This document shows, piece by piece, positions 1 through 10,465 of a stretch of 64,000 nucleotides of DNA. Both the position numbers and the translations under genes were made by a program. Where the stretch lies: contig NZ_AP022332.1 of assembly GCF_009936375.1 (NCBI RefSeq), positions 1,054,001 through 1,118,000 of the forward strand, given 5' to 3'. Position 1 is the stretch's first letter; the number at the start of each line of letters is the position of its first letter. This DNA comes from Methylosinus sp. C49. Its GTDB lineage: Bacteria > Pseudomonadota > Alphaproteobacteria > Rhizobiales > Beijerinckiaceae. Under the pieces are notes generated by a model. That model saw nothing but the letters and a program-made list of their open reading frames with translations, was not told the origin of the DNA and made no database searches.

Positions 1-1220
1 CCGAGCGCAATGCCGAGCTTGGTCCCGAATTTCGACAGCAGCGGCTTCACATTGCGGACCGGCTTCAAATCCTTGCCGATGTCGCTCGTGCGCCAGGCGG
101 CGTCATAGGCCGAAACCTCGTCATGCGCGCGGCCTTCCGCCAGCGCCGCCGCCACATGATCGGCGGCGAGAATGCCGGACAGCACCGCGTTGTGCGAGCC
201 CTTTATGCGCGGGACATTCATGAAGCCGGCCGAGCAGCCGATCAGCGCGCCGCCGGGGAAGGTCAATTTCGGCACGCTCTGCCAGCCGCCCGAGGTCAGC
301 GCGCGCGCGCCATAGGCGAGGCGCTGCCCGCCTTCCAGCACCGGCGCGATGGCCGGATGCGCCTTGAAGCGCTGGAACTCGTCGAAGGGCGAGAGCGTCG
401 GATTGGAATAGTTGAGATAGACGACGAAGCCGACCGAAACGAGATCCTCGTCGAAATGATAGAGGAAGGAGCCGCCGCCCGTGTCGTCGGCGAGCGGCCA
501 GCCGACCGAATGTTGCATATGGCCGGGGCGGTGCTTCTCCTTGGGGATACGCCACAGCTCCTTGAGGCCGATGCTGAATTTCTGCGGCTCGCTGTTCGCG
601 TCGAGCGCGTATTTCTTCAACAGCTCCTTGGCCAGCGAGCCGCGCGCGCCTTCCGCGATCAGCGTATATTTGCCGCGCAGCTCCATGCCGCGGGTAAAGC
701 TGTCCTTGGGCGCGCCGTCGCGGCCGACGCCCATATCGCCCGTGGCGACGCCGAGCACCTCGCCCTTTTCGCCATAGAGCAGCTCGGCGCCGGCGAAGCC
801 GGGATAAATCTCGACGCCGAGCCCCTCCGCCTCCTGCGCCAGAAAGCGCACGACGCTGGCGAGCGAGCCGATGAACTTGCCCTCATTGCTCATGAGCTTC
901 GGATTGACGACATGCGGGATAGTGACGGCGCTGGTCGAGGTCAGCCAGAACATGTCGTCGCTGGTGACTAACGTCTTCAGCGGCGCGTCGTCGCGGCCGC
1001 GCCAGTCCGGCAGCAGGCGGTCGAGGCCGATGGGGTCGATGACCGCGCCGGAGAGAATATGCGCGCCGGGCTCCGAGCCCTTCTCGATGACGACGACCGA
1101 GAGATCGGGCGAAATCTGCTTGAGGCGGATCGCGGCGGAGAGGCCGGCCGGGCCGGCTCCGACGATCACGACGTCGTAATCCATAGCTTCGCGCGGGGGC
1201 AATTCTTCTGTCTCAGCCAT
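1..1220 (-). CDS. Electron transfer flavoprotein-ubiquinone oxidoreductase (3' end outside window)
   Basis: Reverse-strand translation from the ATG at 1220 begins MAETEELPPREAMDYDVVIV and continues with the FAD-binding GAGPAGLSAA motif. It runs open to the window edge for about 406 residues, so the C-terminal 4Fe-4S region lies outside. Residues such as the LSGAVIDPIGL and GGSFLYHF stretches fit the ETF-QO family. These membrane-associated flavoproteins take electrons from electron transfer flavoprotein and reduce ubiquinone, linking acyl-CoA and amine dehydrogenation to respiration. A weak GGGAAAG sequence precedes the ATG. It stands alone on this side, and the upstream 500 bases are repeat-rich non-coding DNA. 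The family call is firm; symbols vary (etfD, fixC), so none is given. Confidence 0.93.
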   Translation of the reverse strand, partial: MAETEELPPREAMDYDVVIVGAGPAGLSAAIRLKQISPDLSVVVIEKGSEPGAHILSGAVIDPIGLDRLLPDWRGRDDAPLKTLVTSDDMFWLTSTSAVTIPHVVNPKLMSNEGKFIGSLASVVRFLAQEAEGLGVEIYPGFAGAELLYGEKGEVLGVATGDMGVGRDGAPKDSFTRGMELRGKYTLIAEGARGSLAKELLKKYALDANSEPQKFSIGLKELWRIPKEKHRPGHMQHSVGWPLADDTGGGSFLYHFDEDLVSVGFVVYLNYSNPTLSPFDEFQRFKAHPAIAPVLEGGQRLAYGARALTSGGWQSVPKLTFPGGALIGCSAGFMNVPRIKGSHNAVLSGILAADHVAAALAEGRAHDEVSAYDAAWRTSDIGKDLKPVRNVKPLLSKFGTKLGIAL

Positions 1221-1394
1221 CGTCTTTCCCATTTCCGGGCGCGGTCCCTTTCGGGCGCAGCTCGAGGCGCGAGGGGAAGGCCCTCGCGTCGGCGAATTTT
1301 AGAATGAGAGCGATTTCATGTTTTTTCGAAAGAGGAAACCCCCGCGCCGCGGATTCGGGGCAAGTTTTTCGCCCCGCGCCCCGCGACGGCGCTT

Positions 1395-1565
1395 CCTTCT
1401 CCCACGCGTGGGAGAAGGTGGCCCGACGAAGTCGGGTCGGATGAGGGTCCGTGCAGACGGGCCGTTTCGAATTCGATTCATAAGCTGCGAGTGACCTGGC
1501 AAGCGGCCGGGACCCTCATCCGACCTCGCTTTGCGAGGCCACCTTCTCCCGCAAGCGGGAGAAGG
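1395..1565. repeat. Inverted pair of REP-like palindromes
   Basis: Two copies of the same palindromic unit face each other. The first has a perfect 24-base palindrome at 1395-1418 (CCTTCTCCC...GGGAGAAGG) followed by a GTCGGGTCGGATGAGGGTC tail. The second runs in reverse order at 1510-1565, with a GACCCTCATCCGACCTCG start and an 11-bp-stem hairpin at 1542-1565. The pair would fold into a large cruciform. It lies between the ETF-QO gene and the OLD-like pseudogene, and no gene is supported in this stretch. Confidence 0.8.
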
Positions 1566-1609
1566 AATGCGCGAGCGACACGGCGGCGGGGGCTCGCTAT
1601 GTGCACAGC

Positions 1610-1720
1610 CCCCTCACGCTGAGGAGCCCGCGAAGCGGGCGTCTCGAAGCGTCGAAGCGCGCCCTGGATCATCCTTCGAGGCTTTTTGCGTTCCGCAAAA
1701 AGCGCCTCAGGATGAGGGGA
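1610..1720. repeat. Dispersed CTGAGGAG/CTTCGAG repeat with hairpins
   Basis: This is the intergenic repeat that pairs a CTGAGGAGC...GCGTCTCGAAG module with a CATCCTTCGAG...CTCAGGATGAGG module. It contains a perfect hairpin at 1681-1703 (10-bp stem GCTTTTTGCG, three-base loop). The same family recurs at 3827-3950. Units of this kind are common between genes of alphaproteobacteria. It ends about 75 bases before the proposed start of the OLD-like gene. Confidence 0.75.
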
Positions 1721-1794
1721 TTGCATGTGCCGGCGCGTCTTGACGGACAATTTTGACTCTCGACTTTTACTGGCGTTTGCTGTTCAAGGGGCAG

Positions 1795-3283
1795 ATGTCC
1801 GGCATTATTGAAATCTGTAACCTGCGCAACATTGTGAAACTTCGCTTCGAGATTCCTGATCGGGGCGTATGGCTGCTGACCGCGGCCAATGGAGCAGGAA
1901 AGACGTCGCTGCTTGCGTGCTTGCGCCGCATCGGCCAACCTAATGCGTTCCCTGTCCACTTCCCATCGTCATTGCAGTCGACGCGACTAGACGACCATTC
2001 GAGAGGTACCGTTACCTATTCGGTCAACGGCGAATTGGTTGAATATGCCTATCGAGGCGAACGGTGGACGCCTCAGCCCCGCAGCAACTCGCGTCTATTT
2101 GACAAGCTCGGGTACGCTTCGGTGACATACATCGGAGCGACCGCCGACCGAATCACACCTCGGCCCGAGGACTTCAACACCCGCAATGTCAGACCGGCTA
2201 GCGCTGCTATCATTGCCGCTGCCAATCGTTCGAGACCACCAAGTTCTCGATGCTGCGGACAATTAATCTCACTCGCGGTGTAGGTAACGAGGCTTTTGTC
2301 CTGTCGCTGGGCGGCAACCCACAAACTTTTCATTCCGAAAAGCACTTCAGCTTGGGCGAGCTATGCGTGCTAAAACTTCTGCGCCTCCTCAAGGGGGCAA
2401 ACAACAAATCGTCGATGAACTTGAGATGGCGCTCCACCCTCGCGCACAGGTGAAGCTACTACGCTATCTCGAAGACCAAGCGAAAGCAAAATCGCTTACC
2501 GTGATATTTTCCACTCACTCGGTTACGCTACTTAAGTCAATTGACCGGCGGCGAATCATATATCTTGAAAAGCAGGATGATGGAGAGATCAAGCCAATCG
2601 TTGGATGTTTCCCGACCTACGCTATCGGCAACATCGCTTCGTACGAAGAAACGCTTCCTGACATTATGCTTTACGTCGAAGATGTGTTTGCCCGTGACAT
2701 CCTTACCGCGTTTTTTGAAAAATTCGCTAACGAATTGTTTCCCGACCCCACGGCTCGACCGACCACCAAGATCGTTCCCGTGGGGCCATTCGATGCGGTT
2801 GTCGCCTTCCTGGAACGTAACGGCTCAGTGCTCCCCGACCACGTTATCCAGAAGGCTGTGCTCGATAATGACGTCGCAACCGATACGCTCGCTCGCTGGA
2901 AGCAGAGTAACAATCACGCTCGGCTCAGCAAATTCGAGCGCCTTAAGAACGATATCAAGTATTTGCCATTCACGCCGGAGGTTGGTCTGATGGACCACGT
3001 TGCTGGCAATGTTGGTATATTCGAAACGAAACTGCGCCAGCGCTGTGGAGACAATCAAATTAGGATCAACGAGATCGTGCGCCAGTACGACACCACGGCT
3101 CATGGCAGCCAGCAGCGTGCTGCCGCAAAGAGGATCACCGACGAGTTGATAGAACACGTTATGCACCGCACGCAACGGCCTGCGGAGACGGTACGGGAGC
3201 AGCTATGTGGTGTGTTCGCGCAAGCCGCCTGGGATCGTTACCGCGACCAATTCATGGAGCTTTTGGCGCCGATGGTTCGGTGA
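1795..3283 (+). pseudogene. OLD-like ATPase/TOPRIM nuclease gene broken by two frameshifts
   Basis: Three consecutive frames make one coherent protein. Frame one starts at ATG 1795 (AGGGG upstream) and carries a Walker A motif, AANGAGKTSL. A second frame continues from about 2229 with the ABC-type signature FSLGEL. The third frame, from about 2390, carries the Walker B-like IVDELEMALHP, the FSTHS switch and a TOPRIM-like C-terminal part (LYVEDVFARDIL, then VLDNDV). Adding one base near 2229 and one in the G-run at 2389-2393 restores a single frame of about 497 codons. OLD-family proteins are ATP-dependent nucleases, often used in phage defence. Its base composition is clearly more AT-rich than its neighbours, which suggests transfer. 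It is either a decayed gene or a gene with two assembly errors; the substrate is unknown. Confidence 0.7.
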
Positions 3284-3668
3284 CCCAAGCAGTCGGACCT
3301 TCCGATATCATTGTGAATCGACCAAGGCATGCTCCTGGAACTTCCGTCCGGCTCGGAAGCCCATCCGCCCAATGCCGCCCCTTGACATATCCTGAAAATA
3401 TTCCTATCTCCCCCTCGCTCCCGTCGACGCAAGGGCGCGTTTCTCGGGTCAGGGAACGCGGGCGGGGGCCGGCTCCATCCGGGACGGCGACCCCCGTCCC
3501 TGGACAGGCGGCGCGTCGCCGGAGCGGCGTTTCTCTCCCGTCCATAGGGAGAGCGAGAGCCGTTCCGTGAGCCCAGGCATTCGGAAGCGATCGGGTCTTG
3601 AATGTGAAAACCCAGGATTCGCGGGTCCGAACACGCCTCGGGACGTCGACGAGAAGGCGAAGCCGCGT

Positions 3669-3736
3669 TTCGGGACGCTCCGGAACCGATGAATATCTCT
3701 TCGCGCTGCGGCCGAAAGGGGCCGGAGCGTCCCGAA
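3669..3736. repeat. 15-bp inverted repeat with 38-base loop
   Basis: The arm TTCGGGACGCTCCGG at 3669-3683 is the exact reverse complement of 3722-3736. The loop of 38 bases shows no coding sense. There is no T-run after either arm, so an intrinsic terminator is not supported. It may be a REP-like unit. Confidence 0.6.
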
Positions 3737-3826
3737 CCGCCCTTCCTCCCCCGCCGCCGCGAGGCGCCGGGCGCTTCGGCGTTGGAGGATTATAATCCTA
3801 TCGCCAGGGCGATCGAGTGAAGGTTT

Positions 3827-3950
3827 CCTCATCCTGAGGAGCCGCGAAGCGGCGTCTCGAAGGACGAGGAAGCCTTCATGCGCGGTCATCTGGAACTCCC
3901 CTCGTGCTTCGAGACGGCTCCTACGGAGCCTCCTCAGCATGAGGGGGAGG
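3827..3950. repeat. Inverted pair of CTGAGGAG/CTTCGAG repeats
   Basis: CCTCATCCTGAGGAGC at 3827-3842 leads into GCGTCTCGAAGGACGAGG. The reverse-oriented partner, CTTCGAGACGGCTCC...CCTCAGCATGAGGGGGAGG, lies at about 3907-3950. It is the same family as the repeat at 1610-1720, so this dispersed element brackets the OLD-like pseudogene on both sides. Confidence 0.7.
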
Positions 3951-4142
3951 ATTGTTGTCCTTCACCCGATCGCCCGGGTGCTATCGCCACGCTCCGCGTT
4001 GACTTCCCGGTCCCCAGCGCCTAAAAACGCGCCAATCTCGTCAGAGATGACCTATGACCCGCCCATTCGCCCAAGAGGCGTAGGGCCAACGTCCGGCAGC
4101 GCTGAGCGCCCCCGGGCGCGCTTTGCTTTGGACGGGCGCGTG

Positions 4143-4210
4143 GCGAATAGGCAGTAGCGAAGAGATCGAGCTTCGGCTCTACTCGCTGCTTCCTATTCGC
4201 TACTCGCTCC
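4143..4210. repeat. GAATAG/TATTCGC inverted repeat before ffh
   Basis: GCGAATAGGCAGTAGCGAAG on the left pairs imperfectly with CTCGCTGCTTCCTATTCGC on the right. A close relative lies directly downstream of ffh at 5776-5849. The right arm ends only 13 bases before the ffh start codon, so the structure forms part of the ffh leader. Confidence 0.6.
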
Positions 4211-4223
4211 CTGGGAGAACCGC

Positions 4224-5774
<1,551 letters not shown>

Positions 5775-5775
5775 A

Positions 5776-5849
5776 GGGGCGAATAGCGAATAGGGAGTAG
5801 CGAATAGCTCGCCTTCCTCAATTCGCTACTCGCTACTCGCTATTCGCTC
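5776..5849. repeat. GAATAG/TATTCGC inverted repeat after ffh
   Basis: Short units GCGAATAG, GGGAGTAGC and their complements CGCTACTCGC, TATTCGC are repeated and face each other. The array fills almost the whole 93-base gap between ffh and rpsP and resembles the array upstream of ffh. It would form a hairpin in the ffh-rpsP transcript and could act as an attenuator or an RNA-stability element. Confidence 0.6.
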
Positions 5850-5867
5850 TCACAAAGGAAGAACCAA

Positions 5868-6218
5868 ATGTCCCTGAAGATCAGACTCTCCCGCGGCGGC
5901 GCCAAGAAGCGTCCCTTCTATCGCGTCGTGGTCGCCGATTCGCGCTCGCCCCGCGATGGCCGTTTCATCGAGCGTCTCGGCACTTTCGATCCGCTGAAGC
6001 CGAAGGACGCCGCCGATCGTCTGGTGCTCGACGCCGAGAAGGCGAAGGAGTGGATCGCCAAGGGCGCGCAGGCGACCGATCGCGTCGCCCGTCTGCTCGA
6101 GAGCGTCGGCGTCGGCAAGCGCGAGGCGCGCAGCAATCCGCAGAAGGCCCAGCCGAAGAAGAAGGCGCAGGAGCGCGCCGCCGCTGCGGCCGCCGCCGCC
6201 GAGGCCGCCTCGGCCTGA
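5868..6218 (+). CDS. rpsP: 30S ribosomal protein S16
   Basis: The 116-residue product starts [20 protein letters not shown], the diagnostic S16 N-terminus, and has the [13 protein letters not shown] segment. It ends in a Lys/Ala-rich tail longer than in enteric S16, as is usual in alphaproteobacteria. It is a primary-binding protein of the small ribosomal subunit. AAGGAAG lies just before the ATG. It sits between ffh and rimM, as expected for this operon. Confidence 0.98.
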   Translation: MSLKIRLSRGGAKKRPFYRVVVADSRSPRDGRFIERLGTFDPLKPKDAADRLVLDAEKAKEWIAKGAQATDRVARLLESVGVGKREARSNPQKAQPKKKAQERAAAAAAAAEAASA

Positions 6219-6315
6219 TGACGCCGTCCTCGCGAGCGAAGCGAAGCGACATGGGGCCGCGCGGCGGCCTCTGGCGCGCTTCGCTCGTGCGGCGAGCCTT
6301 CAGGCTCGCTATTCC

Positions 6316-6849
6316 ATGAAGAACGCCGTTCTCCTCGGCCGGCTCGGCGCCGCGCATGGCGTGCGCGGTGAAATCCGGCTGCAGAGCTTCACCGCCGATC
6401 CTTCGGCGATCTCCACTTACGGTCCCTTGTTCGACGCCGGCGGCGCGCGCCGTTTCGTCATCGCCTCGCTGCGGCCGGTCGGCAAGGACATGTTCGTCGC
6501 GCGTCTCGAGGGCGTGCGCGACCGCGAGGCGGCGACGGCGCTCACCGGCGTCGAACTCTATCTTCCGCGTGCGGCGCTGCCGGAGCCGGAAGAAGACGAA
6601 TTCTATCTCGCCGATCTCGAAGGTCTGCGCGCGGAAACGCCCGCCGGCGAGACGCTCGGCGTGGTGATCGCCGTGCGCAATTTCGGCGCGAGCGATCTGT
6701 TGGAAGTGCGCCCGCCCGCCGGAGGCGAGACGCTGCTCTTCCCCTTCACCAAAGCCGTGGTTCCGATCGTCGATGTGGCCGGCGGCCGCGTGGTGGTGGA
6801 GCCGCCGCTCGAGATCGAAGGCGATGCGCCTTCAGGAGAAGAGAGATAG
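6316..6849 (+). CDS. rimM: Ribosome maturation factor RimM
   Basis: The 177-residue protein opens with VLLGRLGAAHGVRGEIRLQSFT, the conserved RimM N-terminal beta-barrel, followed by a PRC-barrel region containing EDEFYLADLEGL and LLFPFTKAVVPIVDV. RimM binds S19 and helps mature the head of the 30S subunit. It lies 97 bases after rpsP; the gap contains a GCGAAGCG-rich hairpin-like sequence. Normally trmD follows directly, but here two small reverse-strand genes intervene. Confidence 0.96.
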   Translation: MKNAVLLGRLGAAHGVRGEIRLQSFTADPSAISTYGPLFDAGGARRFVIASLRPVGKDMFVARLEGVRDREAATALTGVELYLPRAALPEPEEDEFYLADLEGLRAETPAGETLGVVIAVRNFGASDLLEVRPPAGGETLLFPFTKAVVPIVDVAGGRVVVEPPLEIEGDAPSGEER

Positions 6850-6855
6850 CCGTCC

Positions 6856-7113
6856 TCATCGCGGAGGCTGCGCCACCAGCGGAAAATTTTCGGGGTGGCG
6901 AATGGAGTCGACATGCAGATCGACATCCAGTTCCGGCCAATAGAGATGCTGCGGATTTAGCCGTTCCACCTCGAATATTTGCGCGACCGCGGCCGTGCGG
7001 AACCACGGAAACTGGTCGAAAGGCATGAAGAGCTGCTCATCGTCCAGCCGCAGCCAGACGCCGAGCTTCGTCACACCCGAGACTTCAACCGGGGAAGTGT
7101 CGACGCCAGGCAT
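6856..7113 (-). CDS. DUF2442 domain protein (copy 1)
   Basis: This is an 85-residue protein beginning MPGVDTSPVEVSGVTKLGVW. The start at 7113 is chosen because AAGGAG lies seven bases upstream; an in-frame ATG at 7131 lacks such a site. The FMPFDQFPWF and HLYWPELDVDLHVDSI segments fit DUF2442, a small family of unknown biochemical function usually found beside DUF4160 genes. It overlaps the end of the upstream DUF4160 gene by 29 bases, so the two are translationally linked. The pair is inserted between rimM and trmD on the opposite strand. A toxin-antitoxin-like role has been suggested for such pairs but is not shown here. Confidence 0.8.
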   Translation of the reverse strand: MPGVDTSPVEVSGVTKLGVWLRLDDEQLFMPFDQFPWFRTAAVAQIFEVERLNPQHLYWPELDVDLHVDSIRHPENFPLVAQPPR

Positions 7114-7324
7114 CTCTGATCTCCTTTTCATGCTCTCGAATCATGATCTCGATTTCCAGCAAGGCCTGAGCCGACAGCCCCTGATTGCGCGCCAACTCGA
7201 TTTCCGGCTCCATCCAGAACTTGGCTTCGCCGTCTGGATGGTAGACGTGAACATGAGCTCGCGGCTCTTCGCGTGAGAAGAAATAGAAGCGGTATCCTCT
7301 TTGGCGAAACAGAGTCGGCGACAT
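7085..7324 (-). CDS. DUF4160 domain protein (copy 1)
   Basis: The 79-residue protein MSPTLFRQRGYRFYFFSREE has the typical DUF4160 features: an N-terminal SPT-like start, RFYFFS, and the EPRAHVHVYHPDGEAKFW motif with HVHV histidines. It then has a helical IMIREHEKEIRDAW end. The family is small and uncharacterised and nearly always precedes DUF2442, as it does here with overlapping reading frames. The same arrangement recurs at 22614-23148. Confidence 0.82.
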   Translation of the reverse strand: MSPTLFRQRGYRFYFFSREEPRAHVHVYHPDGEAKFWMEPEIELARNQGLSAQALLEIEIMIREHEKEIRDAWRRHFPG

Positions 7325-7435
7325 ATCGGCCTTTCGCGGCGGTGAGCGCCCGCGAATGAAACTCTAGCTCGTAACTATCATATGCGAAAGCGCGCCGCCT
7401 TTCCCACCCAGCGCCCCCATGCCATAACCCGCCCC

Positions 7436-8182
7436 ATGTGGCGCGCGACGATACTCACACTCTTTCCGGAAATGTTCCCCGGCCCGCTCGGCCTGTCGCT
7501 CGCGGGCGACGGGCTTGCGCGCGGGCTCTGGTCGCTGGAGGCGCGCAATATTCGCGAGCATGGCCTCGGCCGTCATCGCGCTGTCGATGACACGCCCGCC
7601 GGCGGCGGCCCCGGCATGGTGATGCGCGCCGATGTTCTCGCCGCGGCGATCGACGCCGCCGCGCCGCAAGGCGATAGGCGGCCGCGTCTGCTGATGAGCC
7701 CGCGCGGCGCGCCGCTGACGCAGTGCCGCGTGCGCGCTCTGGTCGAAGGCGACGGCGCGATCATCCTCTGCGGACGCTTCGAGGGCGTGGACGAGCGCAT
7801 CATCGAGGCGCGCGCGCTGGAGGAAGTCTCGATCGGCGATTATGTGCTGTCGGGCGGCGAGATCGCGGCCATGGCGCTCGTCGACGCCTGTGTGCGCTTG
7901 TTGCCGGGCATAATGGGAGAAGCGTCCTCCGGCGAGGAGGAGAGCTTCGAGAGCGGTCTGCTCGAATATCCGCAATATACGCGGCCGCGCGATTTCGAGA
8001 GCCGCGCAATTCCCGACATTCTGCTCTGCGGCGATCACGCCAAGATCGCGAAATGGCGCCATGAGCGCGCGCTCGAGCTGACGCGCGCGCGGCGACCGGA
8101 TTTGTTGAACGATCGGGCGAGAGAGACGCGCGCCGGAAAAGGCGCTTCCACCTCCCGCTCGAGGGGGGAGGTCGAGAGCTGA
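7436..8182 (+). CDS. trmD: tRNA (guanine-37-N1)-methyltransferase TrmD
   Basis: TrmD methylates G37 next to the anticodon and prevents +1 frameshifting. The start at ATG 7436 gives [20 protein letters not shown], the usual N-terminus; an upstream in-frame ATG at 7382 would add 18 atypical residues. The trefoil-knot SAM site is seen as [15 protein letters not shown] and [21 protein letters not shown]. The last 12 or so codons and the stop fall inside a dispersed repeat (8148-8255), so the C-terminus has probably been rewritten by that insertion. The usual downstream gene rplS is not found here. Confidence 0.96.
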   Translation: MWRATILTLFPEMFPGPLGLSLAGDGLARGLWSLEARNIREHGLGRHRAVDDTPAGGGPGMVMRADVLAAAIDAAAPQGDRRPRLLMSPRGAPLTQCRVRALVEGDGAIILCGRFEGVDERIIEARALEEVSIGDYVLSGGEIAAMALVDACVRLLPGIMGEASSGEEESFESGLLEYPQYTRPRDFESRAIPDILLCGDHAKIAKWRHERALELTRARRPDLLNDRARETRAGKGASTSRSRGEVES

Positions 8183-8255
8183 AAGCGCTCGGGTGGGGGT
8201 GCACCCCGCCCCGTCCGGCTATCGCCGGCCGACCCTCCCCCTGAAGGGGAGGGTG
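8148..8255. repeat. Composite REP-like repeat overlapping the trmD end
   Basis: CCACCTCCCGCTCGAGGGGGGAGG begins the element, then come GCGCTCGGGTGGGGGTG, CACCCCGCCCCGTCC, and finally GACCCTCCCCCTGAAGGGGAGGGT. It has the same modules in the same order as the element at 12936-13078, and its last module also occurs after recA (43657-43710). It lies between trmD and the end of cobS, which is read from the other strand. Confidence 0.8.
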
Positions 8256-8300
8256 AATAAGCCGTCTATAGGCTCGTCCGGTCGCATTTCACTCGAGGGC

Positions 8301-9299
8301 TCAGGACATCACCACATTCACCGCGCTCTCGGGCAATTCCTTGCCGAAGCAGCGCTGGTAGAACTCGGCGACCAGCGGGCGCTCGAGCTCGTCGCATTTG
8401 TTCAGGAAGGTGAGCCGGAAGGCGAAGCCGACATCGCCGAATATCTCGGAATTCTCCGCCCAGGTGATGACCGTGCGCGGGCTCATCACGGTGGAGAGAT
8501 CGCCGGACATGAAGGCGTTGCGCGAGAGGTCGGCGACGCGCACCATCTTGTTGATGGCGTCGCGGCCTTCCTTGGTGGCGTTGAAGCTCTTCACCTTGGC
8601 GAGCACGATATTGGTCTCGGCGTCATGCGGCAGATAATTGAGCGTCGAGACGATGGACCAGCGATCCATCTGGCCCTGATTGATCTGCTGCGTGCCGTGA
8701 TAGAGGCCCGACGTGTCGCCGAGGCCGACCGTGTTGGCGGTGGCGAAGAGGCGGAAGGCGGGATGTGGACGAATGACGCGGTTCTGATCGAGCAGCGTCA
8801 GCCGGCCGGAGACTTCCAGCACGCGCTGAATGACGAACATCACATCCGGGCGGCCGGCGTCATATTCGTCGAAGCAGAGCGCGATATTGTGCTGGAGCGC
8901 CCAAGGCAGAATGCCGTCGCGGAACTCCGTCACCTGCTTGCCGTCCTTCAGCACGATCGCGTCCTTGCCGACGAGATCGATGCGCGAGACATGGCTGTCG
9001 AGATTGACGCGCACGCAAGGCCAGTTGAGCCGCGCGGCCACCTGCTCGATATGCGTCGATTTGCCGGTGCCGTGATAGCCGGTGACCATCACGCGGCGGT
9101 TGCGGGCGAAACCGGCGAGAATGGCGAGCGTCGTCTCGCGGTCGAAGAGATAGTCTGGATCCTTGTCCGGGACATGCTCGGTCCGCTCGGAATAGGCGGG
9201 AACCTCGAGATCGGAGTCGATGCCGAACAGCTGGCGCACGGAGACTTTGAGGTCCGGCAGGGGCGCGGACCCGGCCGCTTTGTCGCTTGGGGTTGACAT
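8301..9299 (-). CDS. cobS: Cobaltochelatase subunit CobS
   Basis: The 332-residue AAA+ ATPase has Walker [10 protein letters not shown] at residues 74-82, a Walker B-like [10 protein letters not shown], and the sensor region [12 protein letters not shown]. With CobT and CobN it inserts cobalt into hydrogenobyrinic acid a,c-diamide in aerobic cobalamin synthesis. The N-terminal [25 protein letters not shown] is characteristic of alphaproteobacterial CobS. Its upstream neighbours, a J-domain gene and divergent bolA, match the usual Hyphomicrobiales context. CobT is not found nearby; the downstream 100 bases are a repeat. Confidence 0.96.
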   Translation of the reverse strand: MSTPSDKAAGSAPLPDLKVSVRQLFGIDSDLEVPAYSERTEHVPDKDPDYLFDRETTLAILAGFARNRRVMVTGYHGTGKSTHIEQVAARLNWPCVRVNLDSHVSRIDLVGKDAIVLKDGKQVTEFRDGILPWALQHNIALCFDEYDAGRPDVMFVIQRVLEVSGRLTLLDQNRVIRPHPAFRLFATANTVGLGDTSGLYHGTQQINQGQMDRWSIVSTLNYLPHDAETNIVLAKVKSFNATKEGRDAINKMVRVADLSRNAFMSGDLSTVMSPRTVITWAENSEIFGDVGFAFRLTFLNKCDELERPLVAEFYQRCFGKELPESAVNVVMS

Positions 9300-9365
9300 T
9301 GATCCTCCGTTTCGCCGACGCGCGCTCGCGACATTCGCGCCGGCAAGGCCTGGTCAAACGCTTGT

Positions 9366-9974
9366 TCAAACGAGCTTGGCGGCCCGCAGCGTCTTATATG
9401 CGTGAATGATCTCCCGCAGTCTTTCCTCGCAGGAGCGATCTCCGCCATTGGCGTCGGGATGGTGACGTTTGACGAGCTCCTTATAGCGCGTCTTTATCGC
9501 CTCCGCACCGGCGGTCTCATCGAGACCGAGAGCATTCAGCGCCTTGATCGTCACCGCCGAATAGCGCGGGCTCGCCTCGGCCTGCGGCCGGGCGCGATGC
9601 GCCCTCTGCCGGTAGAGGCCCATGGGATCGGCGAAATTCTCGGGCCGCAGCGGGTCCTCGCGGAAGGAGGCCTGTCCCCGCTTCACGCCCATGGACCAGG
9701 TGGGGCGATGGCCTGTGGTGGCGTCGTCCTTCAGGTAGCGGGCGACGTCCTCATCGCTCATTCCGTTGAAGTAATTGTATGAATTATTATATTCCCGCAC
9801 GTGCTCCAGGCAGAAGCAGAAATATTGCCCCTCGCGCAGCCGGCCCATGGGCGCGCGATGGGCGCCCTCCGCCTCGCAGCCGGGGGCGTCGCAGCGAAAA
9901 CGAGTCTCGCGGCGCTCCTGCCTCTGCTCGGGCTTCACGCGGATACGATCGAAGAGGGGCGAATTCAAATCCAT
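9366..9974 (-). CDS. J-domain (DnaJ-like) protein
   Basis: The 202-residue protein has a C-terminal J domain (about residues 139-200) with the essential HPD tripeptide in KELVKRHHPDANGGDRSCEE. Its N-terminal part has four cysteines, in RCDAPGCEAEG and YFCFCLEH, and may bind zinc. It would stimulate an Hsp70 such as DnaK, but the client is unknown. It precedes cobS on the same strand with a 66-base gap and is divergent from bolA, an order common in Hyphomicrobiales. Confidence 0.9.
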   Translation of the reverse strand: MDLNSPLFDRIRVKPEQRQERRETRFRCDAPGCEAEGAHRAPMGRLREGQYFCFCLEHVREYNNSYNYFNGMSDEDVARYLKDDATTGHRPTWSMGVKRGQASFREDPLRPENFADPMGLYRQRAHRARPQAEASPRYSAVTIKALNALGLDETAGAEAIKTRYKELVKRHHPDANGGDRSCEERLREIIHAYKTLRAAKLV

Positions 9975-10079
9975 GGCGCTGCATTATGGTAGACTGGCCG
10001 CAGGCTGCAAGCGGAACCCGACGCCAATTTCAATCGGCGGGAATTTTGCTTGGACCGAGGCGACGAGGAGGATTCCACT

Positions 10080-10367
10080 ATGGCCGAGCAAGGCAATATC
10101 GGCGCCGTCCAGGCCCGCATCCGTTCGAAGCTGACCGAAGGGCTCGCGCCCGTCACCTTGAAGGTGATCGACGAGTCCGACAAGCACGCCGGGCACGGCG
10201 GCCACCACCAGGATGGCGAGAGCCATTTTCGAGTCGAGGTGGTGAGCGAGGCGTTCGCGGGCAAGAGGCTCGTCGAGCGGCATCGCATCGTCAACACGCT
10301 GCTTGCCGAGGAGCTGGCGACGCGCGTTCACGCTCTGACGATCACGGCCCGCGCGCCGCAGGAGTAG
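10080..10367 (+). CDS. BolA family protein
   Basis: The 95-residue protein starts at ATG 10080 behind GAGGAGG; an upstream in-frame non-ATG start would add 10 residues without support. The fold signature is clear in HFRVEVVSEAFAGKRLVERHRIVNTLLAEEL and ends with VHALTITARAPQE. BolA-type proteins partner monothiol glutaredoxins in iron-sulfur trafficking. The GHGGHH histidines form an insert between strands. The gene ends about 100 bases before the TPP riboswitch. Confidence 0.92.
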   Translation: MAEQGNIGAVQARIRSKLTEGLAPVTLKVIDESDKHAGHGGHHQDGESHFRVEVVSEAFAGKRLVERHRIVNTLLAEELATRVHALTITARAPQE

Positions 10368-10465
10368 CGGCGGCAGCAGGCGCTCGTCGCGGCCATCTGC
10401 GCGGCGACGGCCCGGCGCAGCCCCGCTTGACGCGCCGCCCCGCCTGCGCGAATCTCGGTTTCGCC

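Larger units (their letters stand above)
3284..4223. other. 940-base stretch without a supported gene
   Basis: Both strands were checked. Open frames here lack homologous-looking motifs, start signals and consistent codon use. The stretch holds two inverted-repeat structures (3669-3736 and 3827-3950) and a tandem-like GAATAG/TATTCGC repeat just before ffh (4143-4210). I see no RNA gene in it. Confidence 0.6.

Noticed and set aside
3449-3940. A 163-codon minus-strand open frame in the repeat-rich gap
   Set aside because: It runs through inverted repeats, is Arg/Pro-rich without motifs, and lacks a ribosome-binding site.
8183-8300. rplS expected after trmD
   Set aside because: The stretch is a repeat followed by the end of cobS on the other strand; no L19 sequence is present.
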